DNA of 64,000 bases from TMED108 sp964386795 (GCA_964386795.1 CAYLUE010000001.1:1-64000), one strand, 5' to 3'. Shown: positions 27,450 to 37,110, counted from the first letter of the stretch. The notes: generated from the sequence alone by a model not told the origin. Numbers and translations are program-made.

Positions 27450-28997
27450 TTACATTGCCACAGCAAGTCCGCCAAATGATACCACTGAGTCAATTAATAC
27501 GTTCAGAGTAGCAGCTATTAGATCTAAAAAAGGTCTAGGATACACACCCAAGACAAGAGTGATAACCGCAAGAGGGATTAAAGTAAGCACTTCTCTTCTA
27601 TTTATTTCAGGAATGTCATTGTATTTTTCATTTGCTGGTCCAAAAAACATTCTCTGAAAAGCCCATAGGAAATATGCAGCATTAAGAAGTATGCCCAAAG
27701 TTGAAATAATTACAATCGCTTTAAACACTGGAAAAGCTCCAATAAATATCATTGCCTCGCTTACAAATCCGCTAAAGCCAGGAAGACCAAGACCAGCAAA
27801 AAAGGCCACTGCTACAAAAGCAGTATAGATTGGCATTTGCGTTGCAAGGCCACCAAAACCTTCAATATCCCTGTGGTGTGCTCTGTCATATATAACACCT
27901 ACTAGAATAAATAACATTGCAGAGATAGTTCCGTGGTTAAACATTTGAAAAACTGCTCCCCCTAATCCCGCTTGAGCACTGATAAGATTACTTCCATTCA
28001 TCTCAGAAGCTGCAATTACCGCTGCCATACCTAAAAGAGTATAGCCCATGTGATTCACTGAGGAGTATGCTACTAGCTTTTTTAAATCTTTTTGAGCCAG
28101 AGCACACATCGCACCCCAAATCACATTAATTAAACCCAATACCGCAAGTGCTCCAGCAAACCAAAATACACCATCTGGTAACATTGTATAATTGATTCTA
28201 AGCATTCCATAAACACCTAATTTCAATAATACACCAGCAAGAATAACCGAAATTGCTGTCGGTGCTTCGACGTGCGCTAAGGGCAGCCATGTATGAAAAG
28301 GAAAAACTGGAACTTTAATTGCAAAACCAATAAATAATAAAACCCAAATAACTTTGATAGCGCTCATGCCCCACCATAACATTCCATTTAAGGCAACTGG
28401 TGCTCGTTCCATCAATAAGAGCATATCAAAAGTATTTCCACAAGTAAAGTATAGAGCCAAAATTGCAATCAGCATTAAAACGGAGCCCGATAAAGTGTAA
28501 ATAAAAAATTTGATTGCTGCATATTCACGTTGCGGACCACCCCACATACCAATAAGGAAATACATTGGCAAGAGCATGACTTCCCAAAAAATATAAAATA
28601 AGAAAAAATCTAATGCTAAAAAGACTCCCATTACCCCCGTATTTAATAGTAAAAAAAGTGCAAAATACCCTTTCACAGCATTAGTAATGTTCCAGCTAAC
28701 AAAAATACCAATAAATCCAATCAGTGCCATTAGAAATACCATTGGTAAGCTTAATCCATCTACACCCAAAATATAGGTAATATTAAATGAAGGGATCCAT
28801 TCTGCTCGCTCCATAAATTGTAGATTGCCATTACTTGCATCAAAAATCCTCCAAAGATAAATAGCAAGCATCAACTGAAGACCTGATACTAAAGCGGCAG
28901 TTTGTTTAATCAAATTCGATCTATCTCTAGGAATTAGGGTAATAATGCCCATACCTATGATAGGAAGCCAAATAATCCAACTGAGTAAATGATCCAT
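27450..28997 (-). CDS. nuoM: NADH-quinone oxidoreductase subunit M
   Basis: This 515-residue antiporter-like subunit of complex I has FYIFWEVMLLPMYFLIG near residue 130, with the key Glu, and the loop FPFHTWLPLAHVEAPTA near 232. CALAQKDLKKLVAYSSVNHMGYTLLG near 297 is typical of NuoM. About 14 membrane spans. It is 21 bases after nuoL. Confidence 0.96.
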   Translation of the reverse strand: MDHLLSWIIWLPIIGMGIITLIPRDRSNLIKQTAALVSGLQLMLAIYLWRIFDASNGNLQFMERAEWIPSFNITYILGVDGLSLPMVFLMALIGFIGIFVSWNITNAVKGYFALFLLLNTGVMGVFLALDFFLFYIFWEVMLLPMYFLIGMWGGPQREYAAIKFFIYTLSGSVLMLIAILALYFTCGNTFDMLLLMERAPVALNGMLWWGMSAIKVIWVLLFIGFAIKVPVFPFHTWLPLAHVEAPTAISVILAGVLLKLGVYGMLRINYTMLPDGVFWFAGALAVLGLINVIWGAMCALAQKDLKKLVAYSSVNHMGYTLLGMAAVIAASEMNGSNLISAQAGLGGAVFQMFNHGTISAMLFILVGVIYDRAHHRDIEGFGGLATQMPIYTAFVAVAFFAGLGLPGFSGFVSEAMIFIGAFPVFKAIVIISTLGILLNAAYFLWAFQRMFFGPANEKYNDIPEINRREVLTLIPLAVITLVLGVYPRPFLDLIAATLNVLIDSVVSFGGLAVAM

Positions 28998-29018
28998 ATC
29001 TTTTCCTTTATAAAATCT

Positions 29019-31073
29019 CTAGGTTGCTTGAATAACCAAAATTATGATAACACCAATTAATGCAAAGAGCATGTAGTTTTGCAATCGACCTGTTTGCACC
29101 GTTTTTAAATTTTTCCCAGCACTATGCGCTGTCCGCCCAATACCATCAACCAATGTCTGATCAAGACCATCATAATCAAGCCGGCCTGTAATTTTTGATA
29201 AGATTTTTGTTATGTAACCAAACCCATTAATAAAATATTTATCATATAAATCCCAATCCACATAGGCAACAGCTTGAGATAGCCTTAAAAATGGTTGATA
29301 TAGAAACCGATTATAGTTTTCATCGAAATAATATTTATTTAAGGATAGTTTATACAGAAATCCAAATCTATTTGCCCAGTTTTCTGCTGATAATTTCTTT
29401 TTGAAATACATCATAAATGATAAGCCAATACCAAGAGCAGCTACGATTAGCGATAGGGCCATTGCGGTATAGTGTGCATGATGAACACCATCGTAGATCT
29501 CTTTGGCTGTCGGATTTCCAGGAACAGCAGAGTTTGTGGCCTTAATCAACTTAGTAAACCAGCCATAATCTGAAAAAGGATTAAAATAGGGTAATGTGTA
29601 AAAAATAAAAACACTCAAAGCTGCTAAAATAATTAATGGGTAAGACATCACTTTTGGAGATTCATGAATTCCATCAAACACTTTTGGCATTTTGGGCTCA
29701 CCATAAAAAGTTAAAAATATTAATCTGAACATATAAAAGGCCGTAATCGCTGCAGCACCAAAACCAAATACAGCTAAAATCCAATGCTGTGGGTGATGTT
29801 CAACATAAGATAACGTTCCAGCTAATATAGCATCTTTAGATAAAAACCCCGAAAAAAGTGGGACACCAGCAATCGCAAGCGTTGCTATTGTCATTGTAAG
29901 GCTTGTAATCGGCATCTTTGATTTAAAGCCACCCATATTTCTCATATCTTGAGGGTCAGTATCATGGTCATGTAATTCGTGTAGAGAATGGTGCATAGCA
30001 TGAATAACTGAACCTGATCCATAAAATAAACATGCCTTAAACATTGCATGGGTTAGAAGGTGAAAAAATGCAGCAACATAATTTCCTACGCCTACAGCTA
30101 AAATCATATAGCCTAATTGACTAACAGTGGAGTAAGCTAAGACTTTCTTTATGTCATTTTGAGTAATAGCAATTGTAGCAGCAAAAAATGCTGTAAAGCC
30201 ACCAACGTAAGCAATCACTGTCAATGCCTCAACAGAAAATAATGGAAAAAGACGGACAGTAAGATAGACACCTGCAGCAACCATAGTAGCGGCATGCATT
30301 AAAGCTGAAACTGGGGTAGGTCCTTCCATCGCATCGGGAAGCCAAATATGCAAAGGAAACTGAGATGATTTACCAACGGCTCCCATAAATAAACCAAGAC
30401 CAGCAAGTGTTAATAATGTACCAGAAATTAATCCGTTTGACACTCCTACAAAAAGTTGTTGAAAATTAAATGATCCAATTGCAGTAAACATGATCATAAT
30501 ACCAATAAAGAAACCAATATCCCCAACCCGATTTGTTAGAAATGCTTTTTTACTTGCATCGGCAGCGGAGTGCTTTTCAAACCAATGACCAATCAAGAGG
30601 TATGAACTAACACCAACCAATTCCCAAAATATATATAATGACATTAAATTATTTGCCAGCACAATTCCATTCATTGAAAATGTAAATAGTCCAAGATATG
30701 CATAATATCGATTGTAGCGGATATCCCCTTTCATGTACTCAAGAGAAAAAATATGTGTCATACTGGAAATCAAAGAGACTACTAAAAGCATTACAATGGT
30801 TATATTATCCACCCAAAACCCAAGGTCAATCTTAAATGCGCCGAGGTCAATCCATGAAAAATAAACCTCATGAGAAAACTTATAATCCCAATTTGAAAGC
30901 ATGCCAATAAAAAGAGAAAGGGCAAGCAATAAAGTTATAAGTATCGCGCCTACAGAGACCCAATCCCCTTGCCTTGGAAGTCGTTTACCAAAAAAAATGT
31001 TAATAATAAAAGCAATTAATGGCAAAAATAAAATAAGCAAGCAGGCATCGGTGATATAATTGCCAGTGATCAT
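29019..31073 (-). CDS. nuoL: NADH-quinone oxidoreductase subunit L
   Basis: This is the distal antiporter-like subunit with the long lateral helix. The 684-residue protein has FWELVGVSSYLLIGHWFEK near residue 152, LHIWLPDAMEGPTPVSALMHAA near 242, and TQNDIKKVLAYSTVSQLGYM near 305. The C-terminal region with the transverse helix is present. The ATG overlaps the nuoK stop by four bases. Confidence 0.97.
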   Translation of the reverse strand: MITGNYITDACLLILFLPLIAFIINIFFGKRLPRQGDWVSVGAILITLLLALSLFIGMLSNWDYKFSHEVYFSWIDLGAFKIDLGFWVDNITIVMLLVVSLISSMTHIFSLEYMKGDIRYNRYYAYLGLFTFSMNGIVLANNLMSLYIFWELVGVSSYLLIGHWFEKHSAADASKKAFLTNRVGDIGFFIGIMIMFTAIGSFNFQQLFVGVSNGLISGTLLTLAGLGLFMGAVGKSSQFPLHIWLPDAMEGPTPVSALMHAATMVAAGVYLTVRLFPLFSVEALTVIAYVGGFTAFFAATIAITQNDIKKVLAYSTVSQLGYMILAVGVGNYVAAFFHLLTHAMFKACLFYGSGSVIHAMHHSLHELHDHDTDPQDMRNMGGFKSKMPITSLTMTIATLAIAGVPLFSGFLSKDAILAGTLSYVEHHPQHWILAVFGFGAAAITAFYMFRLIFLTFYGEPKMPKVFDGIHESPKVMSYPLIILAALSVFIFYTLPYFNPFSDYGWFTKLIKATNSAVPGNPTAKEIYDGVHHAHYTAMALSLIVAALGIGLSFMMYFKKKLSAENWANRFGFLYKLSLNKYYFDENYNRFLYQPFLRLSQAVAYVDWDLYDKYFINGFGYITKILSKITGRLDYDGLDQTLVDGIGRTAHSAGKNLKTVQTGRLQNYMLFALIGVIIILVIQAT

Positions 31074-31375
31074 TGCCTTAGCTCGCTTACATCATCAATA
31101 TTGATTGTATTAAAATTATTAAAAATATTAATAATTATTGCTAGCGCGACAGCAGCTTCTGCTGCGGCCAGTACGATGACAAATAGAGCATAAACATGTC
31201 CCGACATATTCATACCACCAAATCTAGCAAAAGCAAGAAAGTTTAGATTTGCAGCATTAAGGATTAATTCTACGCCCATTAGAACCGCTACCCCATTTCT
31301 ACGTGTAACAACACCAAATAAGCCTAATGAAAAAAGGATAGCACTAACCATTAGATAGTTACTTAAGCTATCCAT
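31070..31375 (-). CDS. nuoK: NADH-quinone oxidoreductase subunit K
   Basis: This small three-helix membrane subunit (101 residues) has the conserved MGVELILNAANLNFLAFAR near residues 33-51 and VIVLAAAEAAVALAI near 67-81. Both contain the conserved glutamates of the proton channel. One-base overlap with nuoJ. Confidence 0.97.
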   Translation of the reverse strand: MDSLSNYLMVSAILFSLGLFGVVTRRNGVAVLMGVELILNAANLNFLAFARFGGMNMSGHVYALFVIVLAAAEAAVALAIIINIFNNFNTINIDDVSELRQ

Positions 31376-31863
31376 TAGTCATCCTTCCTTGATAGGGTTG
31401 TCGCACCAATCAATGCGCCAAGCAATAAGAAGGAAGCTGCTTCAAATGGCAAAAGATAATCTATCATTAACAGATTCCCGATTGCTCTTGTTGTATCCAC
31501 CGGTTCGGTATTTGGTAGTTGGATCCAAGGGGTATTAAAGATCACATATCCTAAAACTCCAATAAATCCAATCACAACAAAAACACCTGCCCTTTTTTGA
31601 ACTGACGTATGACTTATATTAGCAGAAGATATTTTATTTGTAAGCATAATGCCAAAAATAATTAAGACCAATATACCGCCAACATAAACCACTACCTGCA
31701 CTACCGCTAAGAAATCAGCCCATAAAAACACATATAACCCCGTTACGCCAATAAACGTAAATAGCAATGAGTACGCTGAATAGACCAAGCTTTTGCTTGA
31801 AACAACCATTAAGGCAGAGCTTATAGTTAGAGTAACGATAAACCAGAAGGTAAAATCAGCCAT
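31375..31863 (-). CDS. nuoJ: NADH-quinone oxidoreductase subunit J
   Basis: This 162-residue membrane subunit contains five hydrophobic segments and the family block VVQVVVYVGGILVLIIFGIML near residues 54-74, with the pi-bulge YVGGI of helix 3. It overlaps nuoI and nuoK by one base each. Confidence 0.96.
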   Translation of the reverse strand: MADFTFWFIVTLTISSALMVVSSKSLVYSAYSLLFTFIGVTGLYVFLWADFLAVVQVVVYVGGILVLIIFGIMLTNKISSANISHTSVQKRAGVFVVIGFIGVLGYVIFNTPWIQLPNTEPVDTTRAIGNLLMIDYLLPFEAASFLLLGALIGATTLSRKDD

Positions 31864-32444
31864 CAGGCCTCAACCTTTTCATCTACCTTGGTTAGGCTGT
31901 CTTTTTGGTTCGGGGTTAATTTTTTTGCAAATTGGTAGATTAAATCTTTTCTATCCACTTCGGAAAACTCATAATCTATAGGGTGTTTTGAACTATTTGG
32001 TCCGCCAACCATAAAAATACACTCCTCAGGACAAGGGTATGTGCACAAATTGCAGTAACAGCATTCTGACATGTCAATTGTAAAACGACTTACCACAAAT
32101 CCTTTCTTAGTTCCGTTTGAGGTAACACCAGTATGCTTTACCTTTGGAAGGTCTTCACCTCTATCTGACTTAATAGTTTCAATTTTAATACAATCTACCG
32201 GGCAAGCTCTTTCACATCTATAGCAACCAATGCAATCGTCAATATCAACGTGCAACCTAGAACGAATCACATTATAATCTTCATGATTGAATCCAATATT
32301 TCTTTCAGGTCTCGGCCAGCGTTCTTCGGGATATTGAAGGGTAACATTATCTTTTCGAATATTGATCATATGTCGAAAAGTAATTTGCATCCCTGTCCAT
32401 AATGTGTTTACGGTATCATAAATATTTGAAAAATATCTAGACAT
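31863..32444 (-). CDS. nuoI: NADH-quinone oxidoreductase subunit I
   Basis: This 193-residue 8Fe ferredoxin-type subunit passes electrons to NuoB. Two complete 4Fe-4S motifs are seen: CIGCYRCERACPVDC near residue 72 and CCYCNLCTYPCPEEC near 130. The start is ATG and follows nuoH by three bases. Confidence 0.97.
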   Translation of the reverse strand: MSRYFSNIYDTVNTLWTGMQITFRHMINIRKDNVTLQYPEERWPRPERNIGFNHEDYNVIRSRLHVDIDDCIGCYRCERACPVDCIKIETIKSDRGEDLPKVKHTGVTSNGTKKGFVVSRFTIDMSECCYCNLCTYPCPEECIFMVGGPNSSKHPIDYEFSEVDRKDLIYQFAKKLTPNQKDSLTKVDEKVEA

Positions 32445-32447
32445 AAA

Positions 32448-33524
32448 TTATCCTATAATTAATTTCCATATACCAACTCCAAAAATATTCAACATCGCTA
32501 TTGGAATAAATACCTTCCAACAGACATGCATTAATTGATCTACGCGCAACCTAGGAAAAGTCCATCTAAACCACATCATAACAAAAATTAAGAAGATGAT
32601 TTTTCCTGTAAACCAAAACAGTCCCCAAATAGGTGAGTTGAATAATCCCGGTATAGGGCTCTGCCAACCTCCAAGAAAACCTGCAGCTGCAAGACCGCTA
32701 ACAACAAACATGTTTGCGTATTCACTTAAAAAGAAGACTGCCCATCTAAAACCTGAGTATTCAGTCATCCAGCCGGCCACTAATTCTGATTCCGCTTCAG
32801 GGATATCAAAAGGCGTGCGATTAGTTTCAGCAACCGCGCTAATGAAAAAGATAAAAAATGCTAAAAAACTAAAGGGGTTATTAAATATTATCCAGTTAGG
32901 AAGAATGCCCCAAACCGTTCCTGATTGAAATTCAATCAAGGATTGTAGATTCATGGTTCCCGACATCATGATTGGAATAATTATGGATAGGCCAGCTGGA
33001 ATCTCATAACTAATAATTTGTGCAGCGGATCTCATTGCTCCATACAATGACCATTTATTATTTGATGCCCATCCTGCCATTACAATACCTATGACACCCA
33101 CAGAGCCAACTGCAATTATATAAAAAACTCCAACATTGAAGTCCACTACCTGAATCACTGAACTAAATGGCAAGGCAGCTATACCTAAAAATGCGCCTAT
33201 AAAAATTATAAAGGGAGCCATTTTAAAAAGCAATTTATCTGCGGAGGCGGGAATTGTATCTTCTTTAATAAGCAATTTAACAGCATCAGCAATTGTCTGA
33301 AGAATACCCCATTTGCCAGCATGCAAGCCAGGACCTTGACCCATTGGCCCTATACGATCCATCATAAAAGCAGAAACTTTTCGTTCAACATACACAGCAA
33401 TGGTTGCGTTTAAAGCCATCAAGACAAAAAGTGGAATTCCGGCAATTGTTACCGCTAGTAAAAAGGTTATCACAGGAATATTTATTAGACCTGAGAACCA
33501 TTCAATAAGATAATCAACAGTCAT
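32448..33524 (-). CDS. nuoH: NADH-quinone oxidoreductase subunit H
   Basis: This membrane subunit forms part of the quinone chamber. The 358-residue protein has the signature RTPFDIPEAESELVAGW near residues 238-254 and ERKVSAFMMDRIGPMGQGP near 47-65. About eight spans. It directly follows nuoD by a four-base overlap, with no nuoE, nuoF or nuoG between them. Confidence 0.97.
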   Translation of the reverse strand: MTVDYLIEWFSGLINIPVITFLLAVTIAGIPLFVLMALNATIAVYVERKVSAFMMDRIGPMGQGPGLHAGKWGILQTIADAVKLLIKEDTIPASADKLLFKMAPFIIFIGAFLGIAALPFSSVIQVVDFNVGVFYIIAVGSVGVIGIVMAGWASNNKWSLYGAMRSAAQIISYEIPAGLSIIIPIMMSGTMNLQSLIEFQSGTVWGILPNWIIFNNPFSFLAFFIFFISAVAETNRTPFDIPEAESELVAGWMTEYSGFRWAVFFLSEYANMFVVSGLAAAGFLGGWQSPIPGLFNSPIWGLFWFTGKIIFLIFVMMWFRWTFPRLRVDQLMHVCWKVFIPIAMLNIFGVGIWKLIIG

Positions 33525-34639
33525 CTATCAATTTCTCCTAGCACAATATCGAGACTCCCTAGAATAGCTAATACATCAGAAATCATCCACCCGCTTGAAA
33601 CTTCATCTAAACATGATAGCGCTGTAAATGCAGGCGATCGCATTTTTACTCTAGTAGGTGAAGGTTTTCCATCGCTAACTATATAATAACCCAAATCACC
33701 TCTAGGGCTTTCAGTCCTTCTATAGACTGATCCAACAGGAGGTCGAATCTTTTTTGGCATCGTTTCGAATACATCTCCTTGAGGTATATCTTTTAAAGCT
33801 TGTCTAATAATTTTTACACTTTCAGTTACTTCAAGCATTCTAACCCAGTATCGATCAAAGCAATCACCTAATGTTCCAAATTTGCCTGTTCCAGTTGGAA
33901 CATCAAATTCAAATCGATCATAAATCGAATATGGCTCATCCTTTCTTACGTCCCACTTTACACCCGACCCTCTTAGATTTGGACCGGATACTCCATAGCT
34001 AATAGCAACATCTGCGGGAATAACACCAACATCCGCAGTACGTTCGATGAAGATTTTATTATATGTAAGCAAGTTGTTGTATTCATCTATTTGTGGTTCA
34101 AAATAATCTAGAAATTCGATACAAATTTTTTCAAAATCTTTGGGAAGGTCATGAGAAACGCCGCCAATCCACATGTAGTTATAAAGGAGACGAGCGCCAC
34201 ATGTATATTCAAACATATCTAATATACGCTCTCGATCTCTAAGCATATACAAAAAAGGAGTGAATGCTCCAATATCTAGGCCATACACTCCAAGCGCAAG
34301 AAGATGGCTCGCAATTCGATTTAGCTCAGCCATAATTACTCTTATGTATTGCACTCTTTCACAAGCTTCAATCCCCATTAATTCTTCCATGGCAACAACA
34401 TATCCAAAATTGCTATTCATTGAAGCTAAATAATCACATCTATCTGTAAAGGGTATAACCTGTTCATAGGTTACATTTTCAGCATGTTTCTCAAAACAGC
34501 GGTGTAGATAACCTAAATGGGGAGTAATTTTTGAAACAATTTCCCCATCGGTAGTTACTTCAAGCCTTAAGACTCCATGTGTACTAGGATGCTGTGGTCC
34601 AATATTGAGGACCATTTGATCGCCCTGTACTACTCCCAT
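33521..34639 (-). CDS. nuoD: NADH-quinone oxidoreductase subunit D
   Basis: The 49-kDa-type subunit lines the quinone site next to the N2 cluster. The 372-residue protein keeps GPQHPSTHGVLRL near residues 14-26, with the quinone-site His, ADVGVIPADVAISYGVSGPNLRGSG in the middle, and the C-terminal LGSLDIVLGEIDR. It overlaps nuoC by 10 bases and is a separate polypeptide, not a C-D fusion. Confidence 0.97.
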   Translation of the reverse strand: MGVVQGDQMVLNIGPQHPSTHGVLRLEVTTDGEIVSKITPHLGYLHRCFEKHAENVTYEQVIPFTDRCDYLASMNSNFGYVVAMEELMGIEACERVQYIRVIMAELNRIASHLLALGVYGLDIGAFTPFLYMLRDRERILDMFEYTCGARLLYNYMWIGGVSHDLPKDFEKICIEFLDYFEPQIDEYNNLLTYNKIFIERTADVGVIPADVAISYGVSGPNLRGSGVKWDVRKDEPYSIYDRFEFDVPTGTGKFGTLGDCFDRYWVRMLEVTESVKIIRQALKDIPQGDVFETMPKKIRPPVGSVYRRTESPRGDLGYYIVSDGKPSPTRVKMRSPAFTALSCLDEVSSGWMISDVLAILGSLDIVLGEIDR

Positions 34640-35130
34640 CCTTCTTCTTCCTTAATTTTTGGAACTACAATTCCATGAAAAGATTCTTGAGGTTCATAAT
34701 CTTTTCGCAAAGGCCACCCTTCCCAATCATCTGGACATAATATTCTTCTTAAATCTCTATGCCCAATATATTCAATACCAAACATGTCATAAGTTTCTCT
34801 TTCAAACCAATCACCGATTCGCCATAGCTTCTCAATTGAAGGAACTTTGGGCTCATTCTTATCATGATTGATTACAATCTCAATCTTATGGCGATGCTCC
34901 ATTGAATGTAAATTATAATGACTCTGAAGCGGACCTTCCTCTCCTGTATCAATGCCTGTTATACATTCCAACTGATCAAAAGAAAGCTTTGGGTCATTCT
35001 TCATGAATGTTGCTATATCCAACCATTCCTCTCCTTTAACCTCAACTTGATTCTCTGGTAATTCATCATTTTCCATTACTGATTTACCAAACTGATTTTT
35101 AAGAGCCTCTTTTATTTCAATAGATGTCAT
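34630..35130 (-). CDS. nuoC: NADH-quinone oxidoreductase subunit C
   Basis: This 30-kDa-type subunit has 166 residues when started at the ATG that overlaps the nuoB stop (ATGA). A longer frame into nuoB has no family support. The signature ERETYDMFGIEYIGHRDLRRIL-type block lies near residues 107-128 and is followed by DDWEGWPLRKDYE. It bridges nuoB and nuoD in the usual order. Confidence 0.95.
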   Translation of the reverse strand: MTSIEIKEALKNQFGKSVMENDELPENQVEVKGEEWLDIATFMKNDPKLSFDQLECITGIDTGEEGPLQSHYNLHSMEHRHKIEIVINHDKNEPKVPSIEKLWRIGDWFERETYDMFGIEYIGHRDLRRILCPDDWEGWPLRKDYEPQESFHGIVVPKIKEEEGWE

Positions 35131-35618
35131 GCAAGTTTTCTTGTTAGAGGGCGTTCGGTTTGTATCTTTTCTTGAAGTTTTAATAATCCCTCTATCAAAG
35201 CTTCGGGTCTTGGTGGGCATCCAGGTACATAAACATCAACCGGAACAACTAAATCGACTCCTTTTAATACGTGATAGCCATGCTGCCAATATGGACCACC
35301 GCTTGTAGCGCAACTACCCATTGATATCACATATTTAGGGTCAGCCATTTGCTCGTATAATTTTTTTACTCGAAGCGCCATTTTCATTGTAACCGTTCCT
35401 GCGACAATCATTACGTCAGCTTGTCTTGGTGATGACCGTGGCATCATACCAATTCGCTCAAGGTCATGCCTACTAGCGGCCGAAGCCATCATCTCAATTG
35501 CGCAGCAGGCTAGACCAAATTGGAAATACCATGGAGATGTTGATCGTGCCCATCCTAAAATCTTATCTAATGATGCAACAACTACATTATCTTGAAATTT
35601 ATTTTCTAATACACCCAT
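35127..35618 (-). CDS. nuoB: NADH-quinone oxidoreductase subunit B
   Basis: NuoB holds the terminal N2 4Fe-4S cluster. All four ligands are seen: Cys38 and Cys39 in LACCAIEMM, Cys103 in GSCATSGG and Cys134 in VPGCPPRPEA. At 163 residues it has the normal length and ends two bases before the nuoC start. It is second in the operon, two bases after nuoA. Confidence 0.97.
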   Translation of the reverse strand: MGVLENKFQDNVVVASLDKILGWARSTSPWYFQFGLACCAIEMMASAASRHDLERIGMMPRSSPRQADVMIVAGTVTMKMALRVKKLYEQMADPKYVISMGSCATSGGPYWQHGYHVLKGVDLVVPVDVYVPGCPPRPEALIEGLLKLQEKIQTERPLTRKLA

Positions 35619-35620
35619 TT

Positions 35621-36046
35621 TTATTCCTTAGAAGTATTTGACTTTTGAATTAAGCTTGAATAGCGACCCCGACCGTACTTTACATTATATTTTACCCAAT
35701 CTAAATCAGACCGTTTCCATACATAGGCAAGGCCAACAAGTAGAATAAGGAGGAAAATTCCCATTTCAACAAATGCCAATAGCCCTAAATCATTAAAAAC
35801 AACTGCCCATGGAAAAAGAAACACAACCTCTACATCAAAAATTAAAAAAATTAAAGCAACAACATAAAATCGGATATTGAACTGAACCCATGCAGAACCT
35901 TCTGATTCTTCTCCACATTCATACGTGGCAAGCTTATCGGGATTAGGGTTGTTTGGGGCAAGAAGTTTTTGGATAAGCAAAGGCAAATAAATCAGCACAA
36001 TGCCAATGAAAATAAAAACAAATATAGTTCCGAAGTCGCGATACAT
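35621..36046 (-). CDS. nuoA: NADH-quinone oxidoreductase subunit A
   Basis: This 141-residue three-helix subunit is the first gene of the nuo-nqr transcript. It has the family loop YECGEESEGSAWVQFNIRFY near residues 43-62 and the FDVEVVFLFPWA segment near 75-86. No nuo gene lies upstream, and the divergent intergenic region with a palindrome follows. Confidence 0.96.
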   Translation of the reverse strand: MYRDFGTIFVFIFIGIVLIYLPLLIQKLLAPNNPNPDKLATYECGEESEGSAWVQFNIRFYVVALIFLIFDVEVVFLFPWAVVFNDLGLLAFVEMGIFLLILLVGLAYVWKRSDLDWVKYNVKYGRGRYSSLIQKSNTSKE

Positions 36047-36210
36047 AAATAAATTTATTTATTTAGAGACTTATAATTTAGAGCTTTTCCTCAAGGATGG
36101 TCAAGATAAACTTGACCATTTTATTATGTTTTTTATTTAAAAAGAAAAATCATTTGAAAAACAATTACATTTGTTGACTTTTATAATGAAAGATTAAATT
36201 ATATAAAGAC
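36047..36210. promoter_or_regulatory. divergent intergenic region nuoA / proline dehydrogenase with palindrome
   Basis: This 164-base spacer must hold the leftward promoter for the 18-gene nuo-nqr-apbE run and the rightward promoter for proline dehydrogenase. TTGACT occurs at 36174-36179 in the rightward direction; no -10 with ideal spacing follows, only AT-rich TAAATT and TTATAT stretches. A perfect 9-base inverted repeat lies in the middle and is listed separately. Confidence 0.45.
36097..36119. promoter_or_regulatory. perfect 9-bp inverted repeat, possible operator
   Basis: ATGGTCAAG, five bases, then CTTGACCAT form a perfect palindrome between two divergently transcribed units. The position, about 50 bases from the nuoA start and 90 from the proline dehydrogenase start, suits a repressor or activator site. 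A T-rich tract follows on the plus strand, so an intrinsic terminator reading rightward is the alternative, but no gene ends just to its left in that direction. Confidence 0.4.
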
Positions 36211-37110
36211 ATGACTCTTATAAATTCTATATTAGCTCGCGTTATGCCCTTTCTTCCAAAATGGGTGGTCAGGCCATTTGCAAAGCCTTATGTAGCAGGT
36301 GAAAAAACGCAAGATGTACTAACTGTAGTTCAAAATCTAAATCAAGATGGATTCTCATCAACTATTGATATTCTTGGCGAATTTATAAAAACCAAAGAAG
36401 AGGCTATTCAAATAAGAAAACAGTACTCAGAACTAATAAAATCTATTGCTGATACTAAATTAGATAGCACAATTTCTGTCAAGCTTACACATCTAGGTTT
36501 AGATTTAGATTATTCTTTTTGCAGAGATCAAATGATGAAGTTAGCTCATTCTGCAATAAAATATGATGTTGGCATTACCATTGATATGGAAAGTTCAAAA
36601 TACACTGATTATATTTATAAAATATATCAAGAAATATCATCAGATTATTCAAAAATAGGTACCGTTACTCAAGCTTACCTATATCGAAGTTTTGATGATA
36701 TAAAACAGTTGGACAGTCCTAATTTGAATTTACGGATATGCAAAGGCATATATAATGAGTCTTCTGAAATTGCAATAAAAGATCGGTTGCAAATAAATCA
36801 GAATTTTGAAAAATTAGCTCAAGCTATTTTTAATGGAAAGGGCTATCTTTGTCTTGCAACGCATGATTTAAGCTTGATTTGGAAACTTGAAGAATGGATT
36901 AGAAATAATAATATTTCACCAGATAGATTTGAATTTCAAGTTTTATTTGGTGTTCCCATGGGCGACACCCTAAATCAATTAAAATCTAAAGGATATAAAA
37001 TAACTGTCTATGTCCCATACGGAAAATCATGGTTCGATTATTCTGTTCGGCGACTAAAAGAAAATCCAAAAATTATTTCTTACGTTTTAAAAAATATTTT
37101 CAAAAAATAA
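36211..37110 (+). CDS. proline dehydrogenase (monofunctional)
   Basis: PRODH oxidises proline to pyrroline-5-carboxylate with FAD, feeding electrons to quinone. The 299-residue barrel protein shows the usual family blocks: SVKLTHLGLDLD near residue 90, LRICKGIYNE near 171-180, ATHD near 217, FEFQVLFGVP near 241-250, and YVPYGKSWFDYSVRRLKENP near 268-287. The P5C dehydrogenase domain of bifunctional PutA is absent. It opens the short plus-strand run and lies across a divergent promoter region from nuoA, so its electrons would enter the same quinone pool. Confidence 0.93.
   Translation: MTLINSILARVMPFLPKWVVRPFAKPYVAGEKTQDVLTVVQNLNQDGFSSTIDILGEFIKTKEEAIQIRKQYSELIKSIADTKLDSTISVKLTHLGLDLDYSFCRDQMMKLAHSAIKYDVGITIDMESSKYTDYIYKIYQEISSDYSKIGTVTQAYLYRSFDDIKQLDSPNLNLRICKGIYNESSEIAIKDRLQINQNFEKLAQAIFNGKGYLCLATHDLSLIWKLEEWIRNNNISPDRFEFQVLFGVPMGDTLNQLKSKGYKITVYVPYGKSWFDYSVRRLKENPKIISYVLKNIFKK

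Noticed and set aside
36097..36140. The palindrome near nuoA as a rho-independent terminator
   Set aside because: A T-rich tract follows on the plus strand, but no plus-strand gene ends to its left, and the region is divergent. An operator is more likely, though not proven.
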